Below, in pieces: positions 1 through 8,293 of a stretch of DNA of 53,816 bases (positions are counted from its first letter, which is position 1; each line of letters opens with the position of its first letter). A model generated the notes under the pieces. It saw only the letters and a list, made by a program, of their open reading frames with translations. It searched no databases and had not been told where the DNA came from. The stretch spans positions 1 through 53,816 of the forward strand of contig URUJ01000009.1 in the NCBI GenBank assembly GCA_900551095.1, written 5' to 3'. Origin of the DNA: an uncultured Anaerococcus sp. GTDB taxonomy: Bacteria; Bacillota; Clostridia; Tissierellales; Peptoniphilaceae. The position numbers and the translations under genes are program-made.

Positions 1-49
1 ACAAAATGTAGTGTTTATTACTACAACTATAATATACGAGGAGGATATT

Positions 50-433
50 ATGAAATTTTTACACACTATGATTAGAGTAAAGGACCTTGATAAGTCTTAT
101 AAATTTTATACAGAAAAATTAGGTTTTGTAGAATCAAGAAGAAAGGAATTTCCAGATAAAAAATTTGACTTAGTTTATCTAAAACTTCCTGATTCACCAG
201 ATTATGAATTAGAATTAACATATAACTATGACCAAGAAGAAGACTATGAGCTTGGTACAGGTTATGGTCACATTGCTATTTCTCACTCTGATATCAAGTC
301 TTTAAGAGAAAAGTTTTTGGAAAAGGGTTTTGAAGTTACAGAGCTAAGAGGTTTAAGCGATAATTCTGACAAGTACTTTTTTGTTACTGACCCAGATGGT
401 TATAAAATTGAAATCATCCAAAAGGAAGATTAA
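50..433 (+). CDS. gloA: Lactoylglutathione lyase / glyoxalase I family protein
   Basis: A single-domain VOC protein of 127 aa that would isomerise the hemithioacetal of methylglyoxal to a lactoyl thioester in the cytosol. The metal ligands of bacterial glyoxalase I are all in register: His5, Glu55, His74 and Glu121, against H5/E56/H74/E122 in the E. coli enzyme. The ATG at 50 is chosen because GAGGAGG lies at 38-44 with a 5-base gap; an upstream in-frame GTG at 11 has no ribosome site. It stands alone and converges on the amino acid carrier gene, sharing a terminator with it. The thiol cofactor in this organism cannot be told from the sequence; another VOC-family activity is possible. Confidence 0.85.
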   Translation: MKFLHTMIRVKDLDKSYKFYTEKLGFVESRRKEFPDKKFDLVYLKLPDSPDYELELTYNYDQEEDYELGTGYGHIAISHSDIKSLREKFLEKGFEVTELRGLSDNSDKYFFVTDPDGYKIEIIQKED

Positions 434-449
434 TTTACAAATCTTAGCA

Positions 450-492
450 AAAAAATCCGGATTTGGCTTATGTTGCCTTTTCCGGATTTTTC
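450..492. terminator. Bidirectional intrinsic terminator
   Basis: AAAAATCCGGA at 451-461 pairs with TCCGGATTTTT at 481-491. The A-run on one side and T-run on the other let it serve both gloA (+) and the convergent carrier gene (-). Confidence 0.8.
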
Positions 493-493
493 A

Positions 494-1867
494 TTATAAT
501 TTATATTCTTCGCTTCTTTCCCAAACTGGATCTTCTATTCCTTCTCTTTTTTGTCTTTCATAATCGTTCATAACTTCCTTTACTTTTTTGAATAGTAAGA
601 AAAGGCTTATCACATTGATAAATACGATTACCCCAACAAATACATCTATAATTCCCCACACTACATCTAATTCTAGTTGGGTTGAAATAATAAACATGGC
701 AAATGCTGTTATCCTATAAATCCAAAGTGGAATTTTGTTTTTATCCTTAAAGATAAGAAAGATATTTGTTTCACCATAGAATAAATCGGCTATTAGGGTT
801 GTAAAACCAAACATTAGCATGGCAAAGAAAATCATCCACCTACCAATATTTCCAAGTTGTGATTGGAAAGCATCTTGGACTAGGACTATGCCGTCGCTTC
901 CATTGCCTAATACTCCTGTTAACATAATAGCAAAGGCTGTTAGGGTACAGATAATTATTGTTGTGACAAAGGTACCAAACATTCCCAAAAATCCTTGTTC
1001 GGCTGGGTGCTTAACATCTGCTGAAGCGTGCATGATACCTGCTATACCATTACCTGCGTCGTTTGAAAATAAGCCTCGAGCAACACCATACCTAAAAGCT
1101 TGCATAATTGTATAGCCACCAAGACCTGCGAAGGCTTGTTTTATACCAAAAGCTCCCTTAAATATATCTGCAAGCATAGCTGGTACTTTGGTAATATTGG
1201 TTATTAGTATAAATAATACTGCCAAAATATATAATCCAGCCATTAATGGAACTATTTTACTGGATATATCTGTAAGTCTTTTTACTCCTCCGATTGTAAC
1301 TATAGCAGCAATTATTGTAATAACTATTCCTATGTATAATGGATTTATATTAGATACACCTGTTAGTGCCTGGGCAATTGAATTTGTCTGCATAAAGGCA
1401 ATACAAAGGCCAACTCCTATGACATAGAAAAATGCAGTGATAACTGACATTATTTTTGATTTTAGACCAAATCTTACATAATAAGCTGGCCCTCCCCTAT
1501 AGGTTCCGTCTTCAAGTTTTACCCTGTATACTTGTCCTAAAACTGTTTCAGCAAAAGTAATGATCATACCAAGTAAGGCTGTCATCCACATCCAAAATAT
1601 CGCTCCAGGTCCACCTGCTACAAGGGCTGTTGCCACCCCAACAAGACTTCCTGTGCCTACTTGACCGCCTACTGCTGTGGCAAGGGCCGCAAAACCAGAC
1701 ACATTTGAGTCAGATTTTAAATTTTTCTTTATAACATGTGAAATATCCTTAGCATAACGAAACTGAGGAAATCCAAGTCTTATTGAATAATAAAGACCCA
1801 CGCCTAAGAGGACATAACCTATTACGTTTGCCCACATGAAATTTGCAATATCAATAAATATATTCAT
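494..1867 (-). CDS. Alanine or glycine:cation symporter (AGCS family)
   Basis: A 457-aa polytopic membrane protein with about ten hydrophobic segments. It carries the family's glycine-rich signature (GGQVGTGSLVG, about residues 67-77) and GGPAYY (125-130). AGCS proteins import alanine or glycine with Na+ or H+; the substrate here is inferred from family only. AAGGAG lies just upstream of the ATG at 1867. It is monocistronic. A 7-bp inverted repeat (ATCAAAC-TC-GTTTGAT, 1909-1924) sits in the upstream region and may be an operator. Confidence 0.9.
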   Translation of the reverse strand: MNIFIDIANFMWANVIGYVLLGVGLYYSIRLGFPQFRYAKDISHVIKKNLKSDSNVSGFAALATAVGGQVGTGSLVGVATALVAGGPGAIFWMWMTALLGMIITFAETVLGQVYRVKLEDGTYRGGPAYYVRFGLKSKIMSVITAFFYVIGVGLCIAFMQTNSIAQALTGVSNINPLYIGIVITIIAAIVTIGGVKRLTDISSKIVPLMAGLYILAVLFILITNITKVPAMLADIFKGAFGIKQAFAGLGGYTIMQAFRYGVARGLFSNDAGNGIAGIMHASADVKHPAEQGFLGMFGTFVTTIIICTLTAFAIMLTGVLGNGSDGIVLVQDAFQSQLGNIGRWMIFFAMLMFGFTTLIADLFYGETNIFLIFKDKNKIPLWIYRITAFAMFIISTQLELDVVWGIIDVFVGVIVFINVISLFLLFKKVKEVMNDYERQKREGIEDPVWERSEEYKL

Positions 1868-1908
1868 ATGTCTCCTTTTTTAATTAATATTTTTCAAGTT
1901 ACTTATTT

Positions 1909-1924
1909 ATCAAACTCGTTTGAT
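1909..1924. promoter_or_regulatory. Palindrome upstream of AGCS carrier gene
   Basis: ATCAAAC and GTTTGAT arms around a 2-base centre, about 42 bases upstream of the carrier start codon. This is a possible operator; no regulator can be assigned. Confidence 0.35.
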
Positions 1925-2031
1925 GTTAAAATTTCAATGAATATTCGACCATTGTTAAAAATTTTCTTAGTTATTAAAGTAAAATATGGTTTAATTTTTA
2001 TTTTTATTTCCTAATCAAATGACTTTATCAT

Positions 2032-2868
2032 TTATTTGACATAATTTTTTTGAAAACCTTCTTCTAATTCTTTAAATTCTTTTTCGTTAAGACCGTATTC
2101 TCCGAGATTAAAACGTCCTAGTCTATGGAAATCAGATCCACCTGACATTAATAAATCAAGTTTCTTAGCGAAATCTTTTGCCCTGTCAAATTCACCTCCA
2201 ACCATCCTAGAGTGGTTGATTTCTATCGCTCTTAATCCCATTTCCTTATACTTACTAATCTCATCCCAATTGTCGTATTCTTGAGGATGGGCAAGGATAG
2301 ATAGTCCCCCGTCGGCATTTACTGCATCTATTGCGTCTTTAACCGGTATATATCCCATTGATTTAGCAAGGTCGTCTGTAGTTTTTTCATGGAAAATATC
2401 CTTAAAACCCACACCTTTCATTTTTTCTGGATATTTTTTCTTCATTGCCCGATAAATATCAGACTTATAAATTATGGAATTTGGTGCAAAGCTTTTAACA
2501 TAATCTAAGTCTAGATCAAAACCATCTTTTCTAAGCTCTGGCAAAAGCGAAATGTGGTAGGCTTCTCTTTTTTTATTTGTAATGGCATTCAATTTATCAA
2601 TTTCTGGTGTAATATCAGGTAAAAATAAGCCAACAATATGGACTTTTTTATGACTTTCAAAATCATAAGCAGATATCTCAAGCCCTTTTATCAGTCTAAT
2701 ATCAAAGTTTTTCCCCATTTCTTTTATTTTCTCAAAATGATCACACCTATCATGGTCTGTAATAGCTATAGTCTTAAGTCCAGCATTATAAGCCATTTCT
2801 ATCACTTCTTTTATATCATAATCTCCATCCGAATAAGATGTGTGCATGTGTAAGTCTGCAAATTTCAT
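2032..2868 (-). CDS. PHP-domain phosphoesterase (TrpH/RNase AM-like)
   Basis: 278 aa. The PHP metal-binding set is intact: HMH at 7-9, Asp14, His39 in TDHD, Glu64, His194 in LAHP, and Asp246/His248 in GSDFH. Related stand-alone PHP proteins (YciV/TrpH) hydrolyse 3',5'-nucleoside bisphosphates or trim short RNA from the 5' end; that activity is inferred from family. AAGGAGG precedes the ATG by 8 bases. It lies just downstream of veg on the same strand, but a strong terminator separates the two. Confidence 0.85.
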   Translation of the reverse strand: MKFADLHMHTSYSDGDYDIKEVIEMAYNAGLKTIAITDHDRCDHFEKIKEMGKNFDIRLIKGLEISAYDFESHKKVHIVGLFLPDITPEIDKLNAITNKKREAYHISLLPELRKDGFDLDLDYVKSFAPNSIIYKSDIYRAMKKKYPEKMKGVGFKDIFHEKTTDDLAKSMGYIPVKDAIDAVNADGGLSILAHPQEYDNWDEISKYKEMGLRAIEINHSRMVGGEFDRAKDFAKKLDLLMSGGSDFHRLGRFNLGEYGLNEKEFKELEEGFQKNYVK

Positions 2869-2894
2869 TAACCGGCCTCCTTAATAATATACAT

Positions 2895-2933
2895 AAAAAT
2901 AAAAAGGGACTGTTTTCTAACAGCCCCGTATTT
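2895..2933 (-). terminator. Intrinsic terminator after veg
   Basis: On the minus strand GGGGCTGTT-agaa-AACAGTCCC (2906-2927) runs into a T-rich tract (2896-2905). The stem begins only about 6 bases past the veg stop codon. Confidence 0.85.
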
Positions 2934-3173
2934 TTATTTGTTTGTAGTCAATTTTACTGTAGATGTTAATATATCTGAATAAGTATAAGATACTGTTCTT
3001 TCAACATCAAATTCATTATTGACCCTAACTGTAAACACACTTGGAAATGCATCTACAATGACACCTGTCTTAGTTTTAACTCTCTTCCTACCCATATCGG
3101 CTTTAAGGATAACTTCCTTGCCCACCGAACTTTCAACTTCTTTCCTAATATCGTGAACTGATCTTTGTGCCAT
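2934..3173 (-). CDS. veg: Veg family protein
   Basis: 79 aa, the usual size of Veg (DUF1021), with the family opening AQRSVHDIRKEVE and the basic GRKRVKTKTG segment. In Bacillus subtilis Veg stimulates biofilm matrix genes by antagonising SinR; SinR is not visible here, so the role in this organism is open. The ATG at 3173 follows GGAAGGATGA. The gene is a single transcription unit between a consensus promoter and its own terminator. Confidence 0.9.
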   Translation of the reverse strand: MAQRSVHDIRKEVESSVGKEVILKADMGRKRVKTKTGVIVDAFPSVFTVRVNNEFDVERTVSYTYSDILTSTVKLTTNK

Positions 3174-3203
3174 CTAATCATCCTTCCATTTGATACTTGT
3201 ATC

Positions 3204-3232
3204 ATTATACGGCTAGATGACTCTCTTGTCAA
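3204..3232 (-). promoter_or_regulatory. Consensus sigma-A promoter of veg
   Basis: Minus strand: TTGACA (3227-3232), 17-base spacer, TATAAT (3204-3209). Both hexamers match consensus exactly. AT-rich DNA lies upstream. The veg promoter of B. subtilis is also among its strongest. Confidence 0.9.
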
Positions 3233-3320
3233 GAAATCTATTATTATACACTAGCTAAAACGAATGTCAAATATTTTAGAAAGTTTTTTATCTATAGGTA
3301 AATGCGTATTTATCAATAAT

Positions 3321-4709
3321 TTATATGTGTTTAAAGAATGCTAAATATGCTTTGTAGCTTTGATAAAGGTCAGCTTTTGAAATTACTTCTAAAGGTGCGT
3401 GCATAGATACTACTGGAGTGCCGCAATCAACCACGCTCATGCCGTATTCTGCAAGGATGTAGGCAATTGTTCCTCCGCCACCTTGATCGATTTTGCCAAG
3501 TTCTCCTGTTTGCCAAATAGCATTTTCTTTTGCAAAGGCAAGTCTTACTTCAGATAGATATTCCCCGTCAGCATCATTTGAGCCGCCTTTTCCACGGGAA
3601 CCTGTATATTTTGTAAGAGCTACACCATGGCCTAATTTTGCTGTATTCATTTCTTCTGTCGCGTCAAGATATCCCGCATCTTCTGCAAGGGTTACGTCCG
3701 CAGATAATACTTTAGAATTTCTTAGAGCTCTTTTTAAGCTAACTATATTGCCTTTTCCTTGAGTATTTAATATTTCAAGAACCATGTCTTCAAAAAATTG
3801 GCTGGTCATACCTGTTGCACCAACAGAGCCTATTTCTTCCTTATCTACGAACAAACCTACTAAAGTCTTTTCTGGTGTATGATTTGCTGCTTCTAGAATT
3901 GCCTTTAAGCTAGCAAAAGCACATACTTTATCATCGTGACCATAAGCCATGATCATTGACCTATCAAAACCAACTTCACGTGCCTTTGTAGCTGGAATAA
4001 CGTTAAGTTCTGCAACCATAAAATCATCTTCTTCAAGATCGTATTCTTCTTTAAGATATTTTAAAACATTTTTCTTGATAGGATTTTCTTTTTCATCCTT
4101 AAGTGGAATTGATCCTACCATAATGTTTAATTTCTCACCTTCTATAACTTCCCCAGCCTTTTTTTGGTTAAGGTCTGCTGATAAGTGAACTAAAAGTTCA
4201 GAGATGAAAAATACTGGGTCTTCGTCCTTTTCACCGATTGATATTTCAACCTTAGTACCATCTTTTTTGAAGGCAACGCCTACAAGACTAAGTGGAATAT
4301 TGGTCCATTGGTATTTTTTAATGCCACCGTAATAATGTGTTTTTAAATAAGCTGCGTGACTTTTTTCAAAAAGTGGTACTGGCTTAAGGTCAAGTCTAGG
4401 ACTATCAAGGTGGGAACCAACAATAGTCATACCCTCTTCTAAATCATTTGAGCCTACTATAAACATAGCCACAGCCTTATTTCTATTAATAGCATAGGCC
4501 TTAGCCCCTGCCTTAACTTCGCCTTTTTCTATAAGCTCATCAAGAGATCTAAAACCTGCCTCTTCTGCTCTTTTGATTACCTCTTTTACAGCCATTCTCT
4601 CTGTCTTAGACTCATCCATAAAAGAAAGATAATCTTTTGAAAATCCATCTAAATCTTTTAATTCTGCCTCGGTCATCTCTAACCAAGCATTTTTTCTAAC
4701 ATCTTCCAT
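3321..4709 (-). CDS. M18 family aminopeptidase (long form)
   Basis: 462 aa. A cytosolic dinuclear-metal aminopeptidase releasing N-terminal residues from peptides. The M18 motifs are present: SHLDSPRLDL (first metal His/Asp), DKEEIGSVG (catalytic and metal Glu), a SADVT aspartate and a late MHAPLE histidine. The start at 4709 is chosen because GGAGG sits 5 bases upstream; a longer frame to 4757 reads through an inverted repeat and has no ribosome site. It differs from the second M18 gene at 28487, which is about 40 residues shorter. Confidence 0.9.
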   Translation of the reverse strand: MEDVRKNAWLEMTEAELKDLDGFSKDYLSFMDESKTERMAVKEVIKRAEEAGFRSLDELIEKGEVKAGAKAYAINRNKAVAMFIVGSNDLEEGMTIVGSHLDSPRLDLKPVPLFEKSHAAYLKTHYYGGIKKYQWTNIPLSLVGVAFKKDGTKVEISIGEKDEDPVFFISELLVHLSADLNQKKAGEVIEGEKLNIMVGSIPLKDEKENPIKKNVLKYLKEEYDLEEDDFMVAELNVIPATKAREVGFDRSMIMAYGHDDKVCAFASLKAILEAANHTPEKTLVGLFVDKEEIGSVGATGMTSQFFEDMVLEILNTQGKGNIVSLKRALRNSKVLSADVTLAEDAGYLDATEEMNTAKLGHGVALTKYTGSRGKGGSNDADGEYLSEVRLAFAKENAIWQTGELGKIDQGGGGTIAYILAEYGMSVVDCGTPVVSMHAPLEVISKADLYQSYKAYLAFFKHI

Positions 4710-4850
4710 ACTTCCTCCAATAAAAAAGGGAAATTTTCCCTCAATGTTTTTATACAATTACTATACTTGTTTATAGGTGATTTTTAATAGAAAAAAATCG
4801 AATAAGCGATAAGATCTATCTCTTTTTCCAAAATTGGAAGATTTATGTCA

Positions 4851-4889
4851 AAGAAAAAAGGCAACCAGATTTATAACCAGTCACCTTTC
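4851..4889 (-). terminator. Terminator of the lipoprotein gene
   Basis: Minus strand AAGGTGACTGG pairs (with G-U pairs) to CTGGTTGCCTT (4858-4887), followed by TTTTTTC. Confidence 0.7.
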
Positions 4890-4903
4890 TTACAAAAATT
4901 CTC

Positions 4904-5443
4904 CTAATAAGATACTACAATTTTCAATAGATAGTCCTCTTTTTTATCCTTAAATAACTTATCCGATTCATCTACATTTGACCACTTTAGTAAAATTTCT
5001 GAAGTTTCTCCTCTGGCAACATTAAGCACAAATTTTTGTACAGCTGGAGATGGGCCTTCAAGCATATTTTCGTTTTTAATAGGAAAATCAATCATACTGT
5101 AAGAAACTAAATTCAAATTTTCTTTTTCATCAAGGCTCCAATAATTAATAGGAAGACGTTGAGGAAGAACAATCTCAACAATATCGCTATCTTGATCCAT
5201 TTTAACTTCTATTTCAGAACCCATATGTGATTCTCCTACAAGATTTAAAGGATAGGCTTTGTTGTTGATCATAACAAGGTTATTTTTAGGATATCCCTTA
5301 TCATCCAAAGGAAATTCTATCTCTTTATTCTCTTCTACAGGCTCTTTGCTACAACTTGTAAGTAAAAACATAACAGAAAGCAAAAAGGAACCGATCAAAA
5401 TAGTTAAAATTTTCTTAAAACTCAAAGACTTAGAATAATTCAT
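4904..5443 (-). CDS. Putative lipoprotein of unknown function
   Basis: 179 aa from the ATG at 5443, which has AGGTG 6 bases upstream; an in-frame GTG three codons earlier overlaps that ribosome site. A lysine-containing N-region, a hydrophobic stretch and a LLTSC lipobox indicate a lipid-anchored surface protein. The mature part is acidic and Lys/Asp/Glu-rich with a predicted beta-rich middle. I do not recognise the domain. It is transcribed alone with its own terminator. Confidence 0.7.
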   Translation of the reverse strand: MNYSKSLSFKKILTILIGSFLLSVMFLLTSCSKEPVEENKEIEFPLDDKGYPKNNLVMINNKAYPLNLVGESHMGSEIEVKMDQDSDIVEIVLPQRLPINYWSLDEKENLNLVSYSMIDFPIKNENMLEGPSPAVQKFVLNVARGETSEILLKWSNVDESDKLFKDKKEDYLLKIVVSY

Positions 5444-5644
5444 AAATTTCACCTACATAATTTCTTATATATGAAAAAACTATTCATCAATAATTTCCCC
5501 ATAAATTTCCTCTATATCCTTTACAAGTTTCGCATAACATTGAATTTTATTGGATCAATTAGCATAAATTGCCTCTCTTCTGTTTATAAATAATAACTTT
5601 AATTTAATTCCAGGAATAGCTTATATATTCTATCTAAAGATTTT
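5444..5644. other. Intergenic region with a possible degraded coding end
   Basis: No intact gene is seen. On the minus strand a 25-codon open stretch ends in the plausible sequence LVKDIEEIYGEIIDE before a TAG near 5483. It has no start codon or ribosome site and may be a gene remnant. Confidence 0.3.
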
Positions 5645-6298
5645 TTATCTAACAAAAGGAAAAAAATTATTAATTAATATTGCAAATCCAATACTGCATA
5701 TGCTCATTAATATGTTTTCCTTAAGCGAATCTCTTCTTAATACTACTAAGCCAATTATAAATACTGGCAAATCTAAAACTGATATTAGGTCTATGTACCA
5801 CTGGCCAAAGACAAAAGTCATGATAAATAAAACTCCTAAAATTAGGCTTGCTATGATAAATGACCACCTACCTTTGCCTTTTGAATACCATGAAATAAAG
5901 GCCACTATTGGAGATAAGAGAGTAAATCCAAACCAAATCATGGCGTAGGTTTTGGGAAAAAATCCTGCTATATAAGTTGAATAAAGATAATAGCTTGTGA
6001 CCATGGCAAGAAAAAATATAAAAACATTAAGACTTGCTCTTGCTGGAGAATTGCTATAAATTGAAATGCATAGTGCCAGTAAGGCCCAAATCGAAAATTC
6101 TCCTAGGAAATTATGAAGGTCCATGGCCTCATCTATATACATAAGCAGGCCTTTTAGGTCAGCTTGCTTATAATCTATATACTTTGAAAAAGTCCCTAAA
6201 GCTAAACCAAGAAGTAATATGAATATTGTATCAATAATTTTTCTACTAATTGAAATATCTTTTTCTACAGACCTTATAGGATTTAAAAACTCAATCAT
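5645..6298 (-). CDS. Polytopic membrane protein of unknown function
   Basis: 217 aa with six to seven predicted membrane segments and short loops. It has a conserved-looking GFFPKTYAMIWFGFT segment near the middle and a basic WYSKGKGRW loop after it, the kind of pattern seen in small DUF membrane families, but I cannot name one. The ATG at 6298 follows GGAGG (GGGAGGTTGCTATATTA spacing is long). The gene adjoins the left edge of the island described below. Confidence 0.65.
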   Translation of the reverse strand: MIEFLNPIRSVEKDISISRKIIDTIFILLLGLALGTFSKYIDYKQADLKGLLMYIDEAMDLHNFLGEFSIWALLALCISIYSNSPARASLNVFIFFLAMVTSYYLYSTYIAGFFPKTYAMIWFGFTLLSPIVAFISWYSKGKGRWSFIIASLILGVLFIMTFVFGQWYIDLISVLDLPVFIIGLVVLRRDSLKENILMSICSIGFAILINNFFPFVR

Positions 6299-6387
6299 TA
6301 ATATAGCAACCTCCCATATTTATTATAACATTATACCCATTTCAAAAACAATCTATCCCAAATTTTCATAAATAAATTCATATCAAA

Positions 6388-6422
6388 AAAAGGAAAGCAC
6401 ATTTTCCGCACTTTCCTTTTAT
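6388..6422 (-). terminator. Terminator copied with the htpG remnant
   Basis: Minus strand GGAAAGTGCGG...TGCTTTCC followed by a run of seven T, matching the real htpG terminator at 11322-11355. Confidence 0.75.
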
Positions 6423-6431
6423 AATTATTTA

Positions 6432-6537
6432 TTAAATAAGTTTCCAAATATTTTTAGCATATTCCACTGGGTCTTCGATTTCTAAGCCTTCTATCAGTCT
6501 GGTTTAGTCTAGTAAAATCTCACAATCACTTTCTCAT
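6432..6537 (-). pseudogene. Remnant of the htpG 3' end
   Basis: On the minus strand the last 22 codons match the C-terminus of the intact HtpG with one Asp-for-Asn change, ending KNIWKLI-stop at 6432. Upstream a CAA codon has become TAA and there is a one-base frameshift further on (about 6520), so it cannot be expressed. Homology fades near 6537. It is what remains of the end of an htpG gene after an insertion or recombination between it and the intact gene. Confidence 0.8.
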
Positions 6538-6574
6538 ATTTATATTTTCTTATTTTCAAAATATGTCAGAAGCT

Positions 6575-7092
6575 TTAATCATTAATTTCTTTTTCTAGTT
6601 CTTTAAGAACTTTTATAATCTCTTCAAAGTTTGGATAGTCTCCATAAATCATTTCAGCCATAGCCTTATAATCTTTTTCTATTTCAGAAAGTCGGTAGTC
6701 TCTTGGGACTAACCTTAATCTACCATTTAATGCTTCTTCATATCTTGCCCACTTTCTAGGGTTGAATTTCATCTTAAATTCAATCACTTTCTTTAGTAAT
6801 TCTTTATCCTCTAAGGATTTGTTTTTAAAATCTGAATTTGCTATTTTATATAGGTCATAAAAGTATCTTGCATACCTATGTGGCATAGGAGAAGATTCTG
6901 GTCTATTTGCTTCATGGTGAAGTATAGTTGACTTTTCCCAAAAGTTCTCTCTGCTGATACTGTTCTTATATTAGTTTTTTCTTTAAATATATTTGGGTAG
7001 ACTTCGCTAATTATCGGCAAAACTTCAACATCAATTGCAGGTGTCCATGCTGCAAGGCTTCCTATTTCAATCCTTATATTTATTTCAAATAA
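6575..7092 (-). pseudogene. AbiEii-type toxin remnant (nucleotidyltransferase), 5'-truncated and frameshifted
   Basis: The C-terminal half of an AbiEii/AbiGii family protein. The 3' part (ATG-like at 6886, ending 6575) has HRYARYFYDLYKI. Reading on upstream gives RPESSPMPHR, EKSTILHHEANRP and, after a one-base loss at about 6941, SAERTF and EIGSLAAWTPAID, all typical of the family. The frame closes upstream at a TAA (7093-7095). The N-terminal nucleotidyltransferase GS...D motifs are absent, so the toxin is dead. Its normal partner, an AbiEi-like antitoxin, lies 3.5 kb upstream at 10581. Confidence 0.8.
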
Positions 7093-7421
7093 TTAGATTC
7101 AAAAATTTTAGGATATTTACACAGAATTGTTTGTGGATCAAGAGTATCCACCCAAAATTCAAAGTCTTCCAACATTTTATCTTCTTTTGCTTTGACTACT
7201 TTAAAATAATATCCTGCTCCTATAACTCCTCCAATTACAAGTGAAACAATTAGAAATGAACCTATCCCACTTTTCTCTTCTTCTTTTACTGGAACAACAG
7301 TAGGTTCTTCTTATTTTTACTTCTTCTTTCTTAGGTTCTTCAACCTTTATAGTATTTTTATTTTCTGATTCAATCATATTAAGTAGGTCTTGCTCTCTCT
7401 GATTATTGGCAGAAAAAAAGG
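7080..7421 (-). pseudogene. Remnant of a DUF4366/CD1107-like conjugative-element protein
   Basis: Two overlapping minus-strand frames together read as one decayed protein. The upstream part has SANNQREQDLLNMIE and a Lys/Glu-rich linker (to about 7318). A frameshift near 7311-7320 leads to PTVVPVKEEEKSG, a single membrane helix (SFLIVSLVIGGVIGAGYYF), a VVKAKED tail and a stop at 7080. Pro/Glu linker, one late helix and an acidic tail are the architecture of DUF4366 proteins of integrative conjugative elements. No start codon is left. Assignment rests on architecture and short similarities. Confidence 0.5.
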
Positions 7422-7461
7422 TGATGTTGCAGAATAGGTAAATCTATTCTGCTCATCACCT
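7412..7461 (-). terminator. Strong terminator after the DUF5626/34-aa peptide pair
   Basis: Minus strand GGTGAT-gag-CAGAATAG-loop-CTATTCTG-caac-ATCACC (7420-7460) followed by seven T (7413-7419). The stem is long and interrupted by one small internal loop. Confidence 0.85.
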
Positions 7462-7502
7462 TTATATTTTATATAATTTTGATTAGATAGAGTTATATCT
7501 AT

Positions 7503-7607
7503 TCATTGTATCAACTGCTTGATCCATTTTAATATTTTCTTGAAATTAGCTACTATTAGAACTATAACTATTAAAAATACTATTAAGGCTATTATTGTAC
7601 CACGCAT
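7503..7607 (-). CDS. 34-aa hydrophobic membrane peptide
   Basis: A small gene that is easily missed. ATG at 7605-7607 follows GGGAGG with an ideal gap, and the stop TGA is at 7503-7505. The product begins MRGTIIALIVFLIVIVLIVA, one membrane helix, and ends in a basic amphipathic tail (NFKKILKWIKQLIQ). It starts 27 bases after the DUF5626-like gene and both end at one terminator, so they should be co-transcribed. One helix plus a cationic tail fits type I toxins, leaderless bacteriocins and small membrane regulators alike; I cannot choose. Existence as a gene is well supported by the ribosome site and position. Confidence 0.65.
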   Translation of the reverse strand: MRGTIIALIVFLIVIVLIVANFKKILKWIKQLIQ

Positions 7608-7634
7608 TATAATTCCTCCCTCTATATGTTAATC

Positions 7635-8231
7635 TCAATATGTTACCAAATCTTTTCCTTCAATTCTTGCTTGAACTCCTCCCGTCCAGCTTGGTCCACC
7701 AACCCATGGTATAGACATGTTAAAGTTCATAAAATATGTCGCTTTCTTAGATGAATCATGTGTTAAATTTCCTGAAACATTGGAAATAACCATAAAATGC
7801 CAAGGATCATAAGCAGCTGTTATATTATAATTTCTAACATTTATTTTGAATCCCGCGTTAGCTGCAGCCGTTATAACCGATACCTTATAAGTTCCGTTTG
7901 TAACATTTTTTCTAGTATGCCAATGACTCCATCCATACGTAACTATTGAAGGCTCGTCAATATCATCATCAAAATCTGCTATTTTAGTTACAGACATAAC
8001 TCCAGTTTCACCATTAGATAATATTACCTCTTTACTTTGAGTTTCTCCTAAAGTTAATGTAGATACTTCAAACTCGGTACCTTTATTCAGTTCAATCTTA
8101 TTACTTTCCTCAGTCTTTTTGTACGTAAACCCTTTATCTGTTCCAACTGCATCAGCATTTGTTGGTAAAATACTAATAGACATTATTAAAGCTAATAATA
8201 AAATAGAACATCCTTTTATTATTTTTCTCAT
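7635..8231 (-). CDS. Secreted protein, DUF5626-like
   Basis: 198 aa with a clear signal peptide (basic start, hydrophobic core, cleavage near TNADA-VG). The mature part is beta-rich. It has NGTYKVSVITAAANAGFKI, then YNITAAYDPW, then a lysine-poor end with SKKATYFMNFNMSI and QARIEGKDLVTY. That order resembles DUF5626 domain proteins of Firmicutes, whose function is unknown. AAGGAGG precedes the ATG. It is followed by the 34-aa membrane peptide gene in the accessory island, which suggests a secreted antagonist or surface factor, but nothing in the sequence proves it. Confidence 0.6.
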   Translation of the reverse strand: MRKIIKGCSILLLALIMSISILPTNADAVGTDKGFTYKKTEESNKIELNKGTEFEVSTLTLGETQSKEVILSNGETGVMSVTKIADFDDDIDEPSIVTYGWSHWHTRKNVTNGTYKVSVITAAANAGFKINVRNYNITAAYDPWHFMVISNVSGNLTHDSSKKATYFMNFNMSIPWVGGPSWTGGVQARIEGKDLVTY

Positions 8232-8293
8232 TGCTTAACCTCCTTAAACAATCAGTGCTTAACACCAGTGTCTTATATCAACAAACTTATATA

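Larger units (their letters stand above)
6386..6537. repeat. Left copy of the htpG 3' end (direct repeat, att-like)
   Basis: About 150 bases align with 11322-11467: terminator hairpin (GGAAAGCAC...), then the reverse-strand coding end of htpG. Over the 60 best-conserved bases I count 52 identities by eye. Together the copies bracket about 4.9 kb of accessory genes. Confidence 0.8.

Noticed and set aside
4721..4741. GGGAAA/TTTCCC palindrome before the long M18 gene as an operator
   Set aside because: It lies upstream of the ribosome site in a short leader and is AT-rich and simple; I could not support more than chance or mRNA structure.
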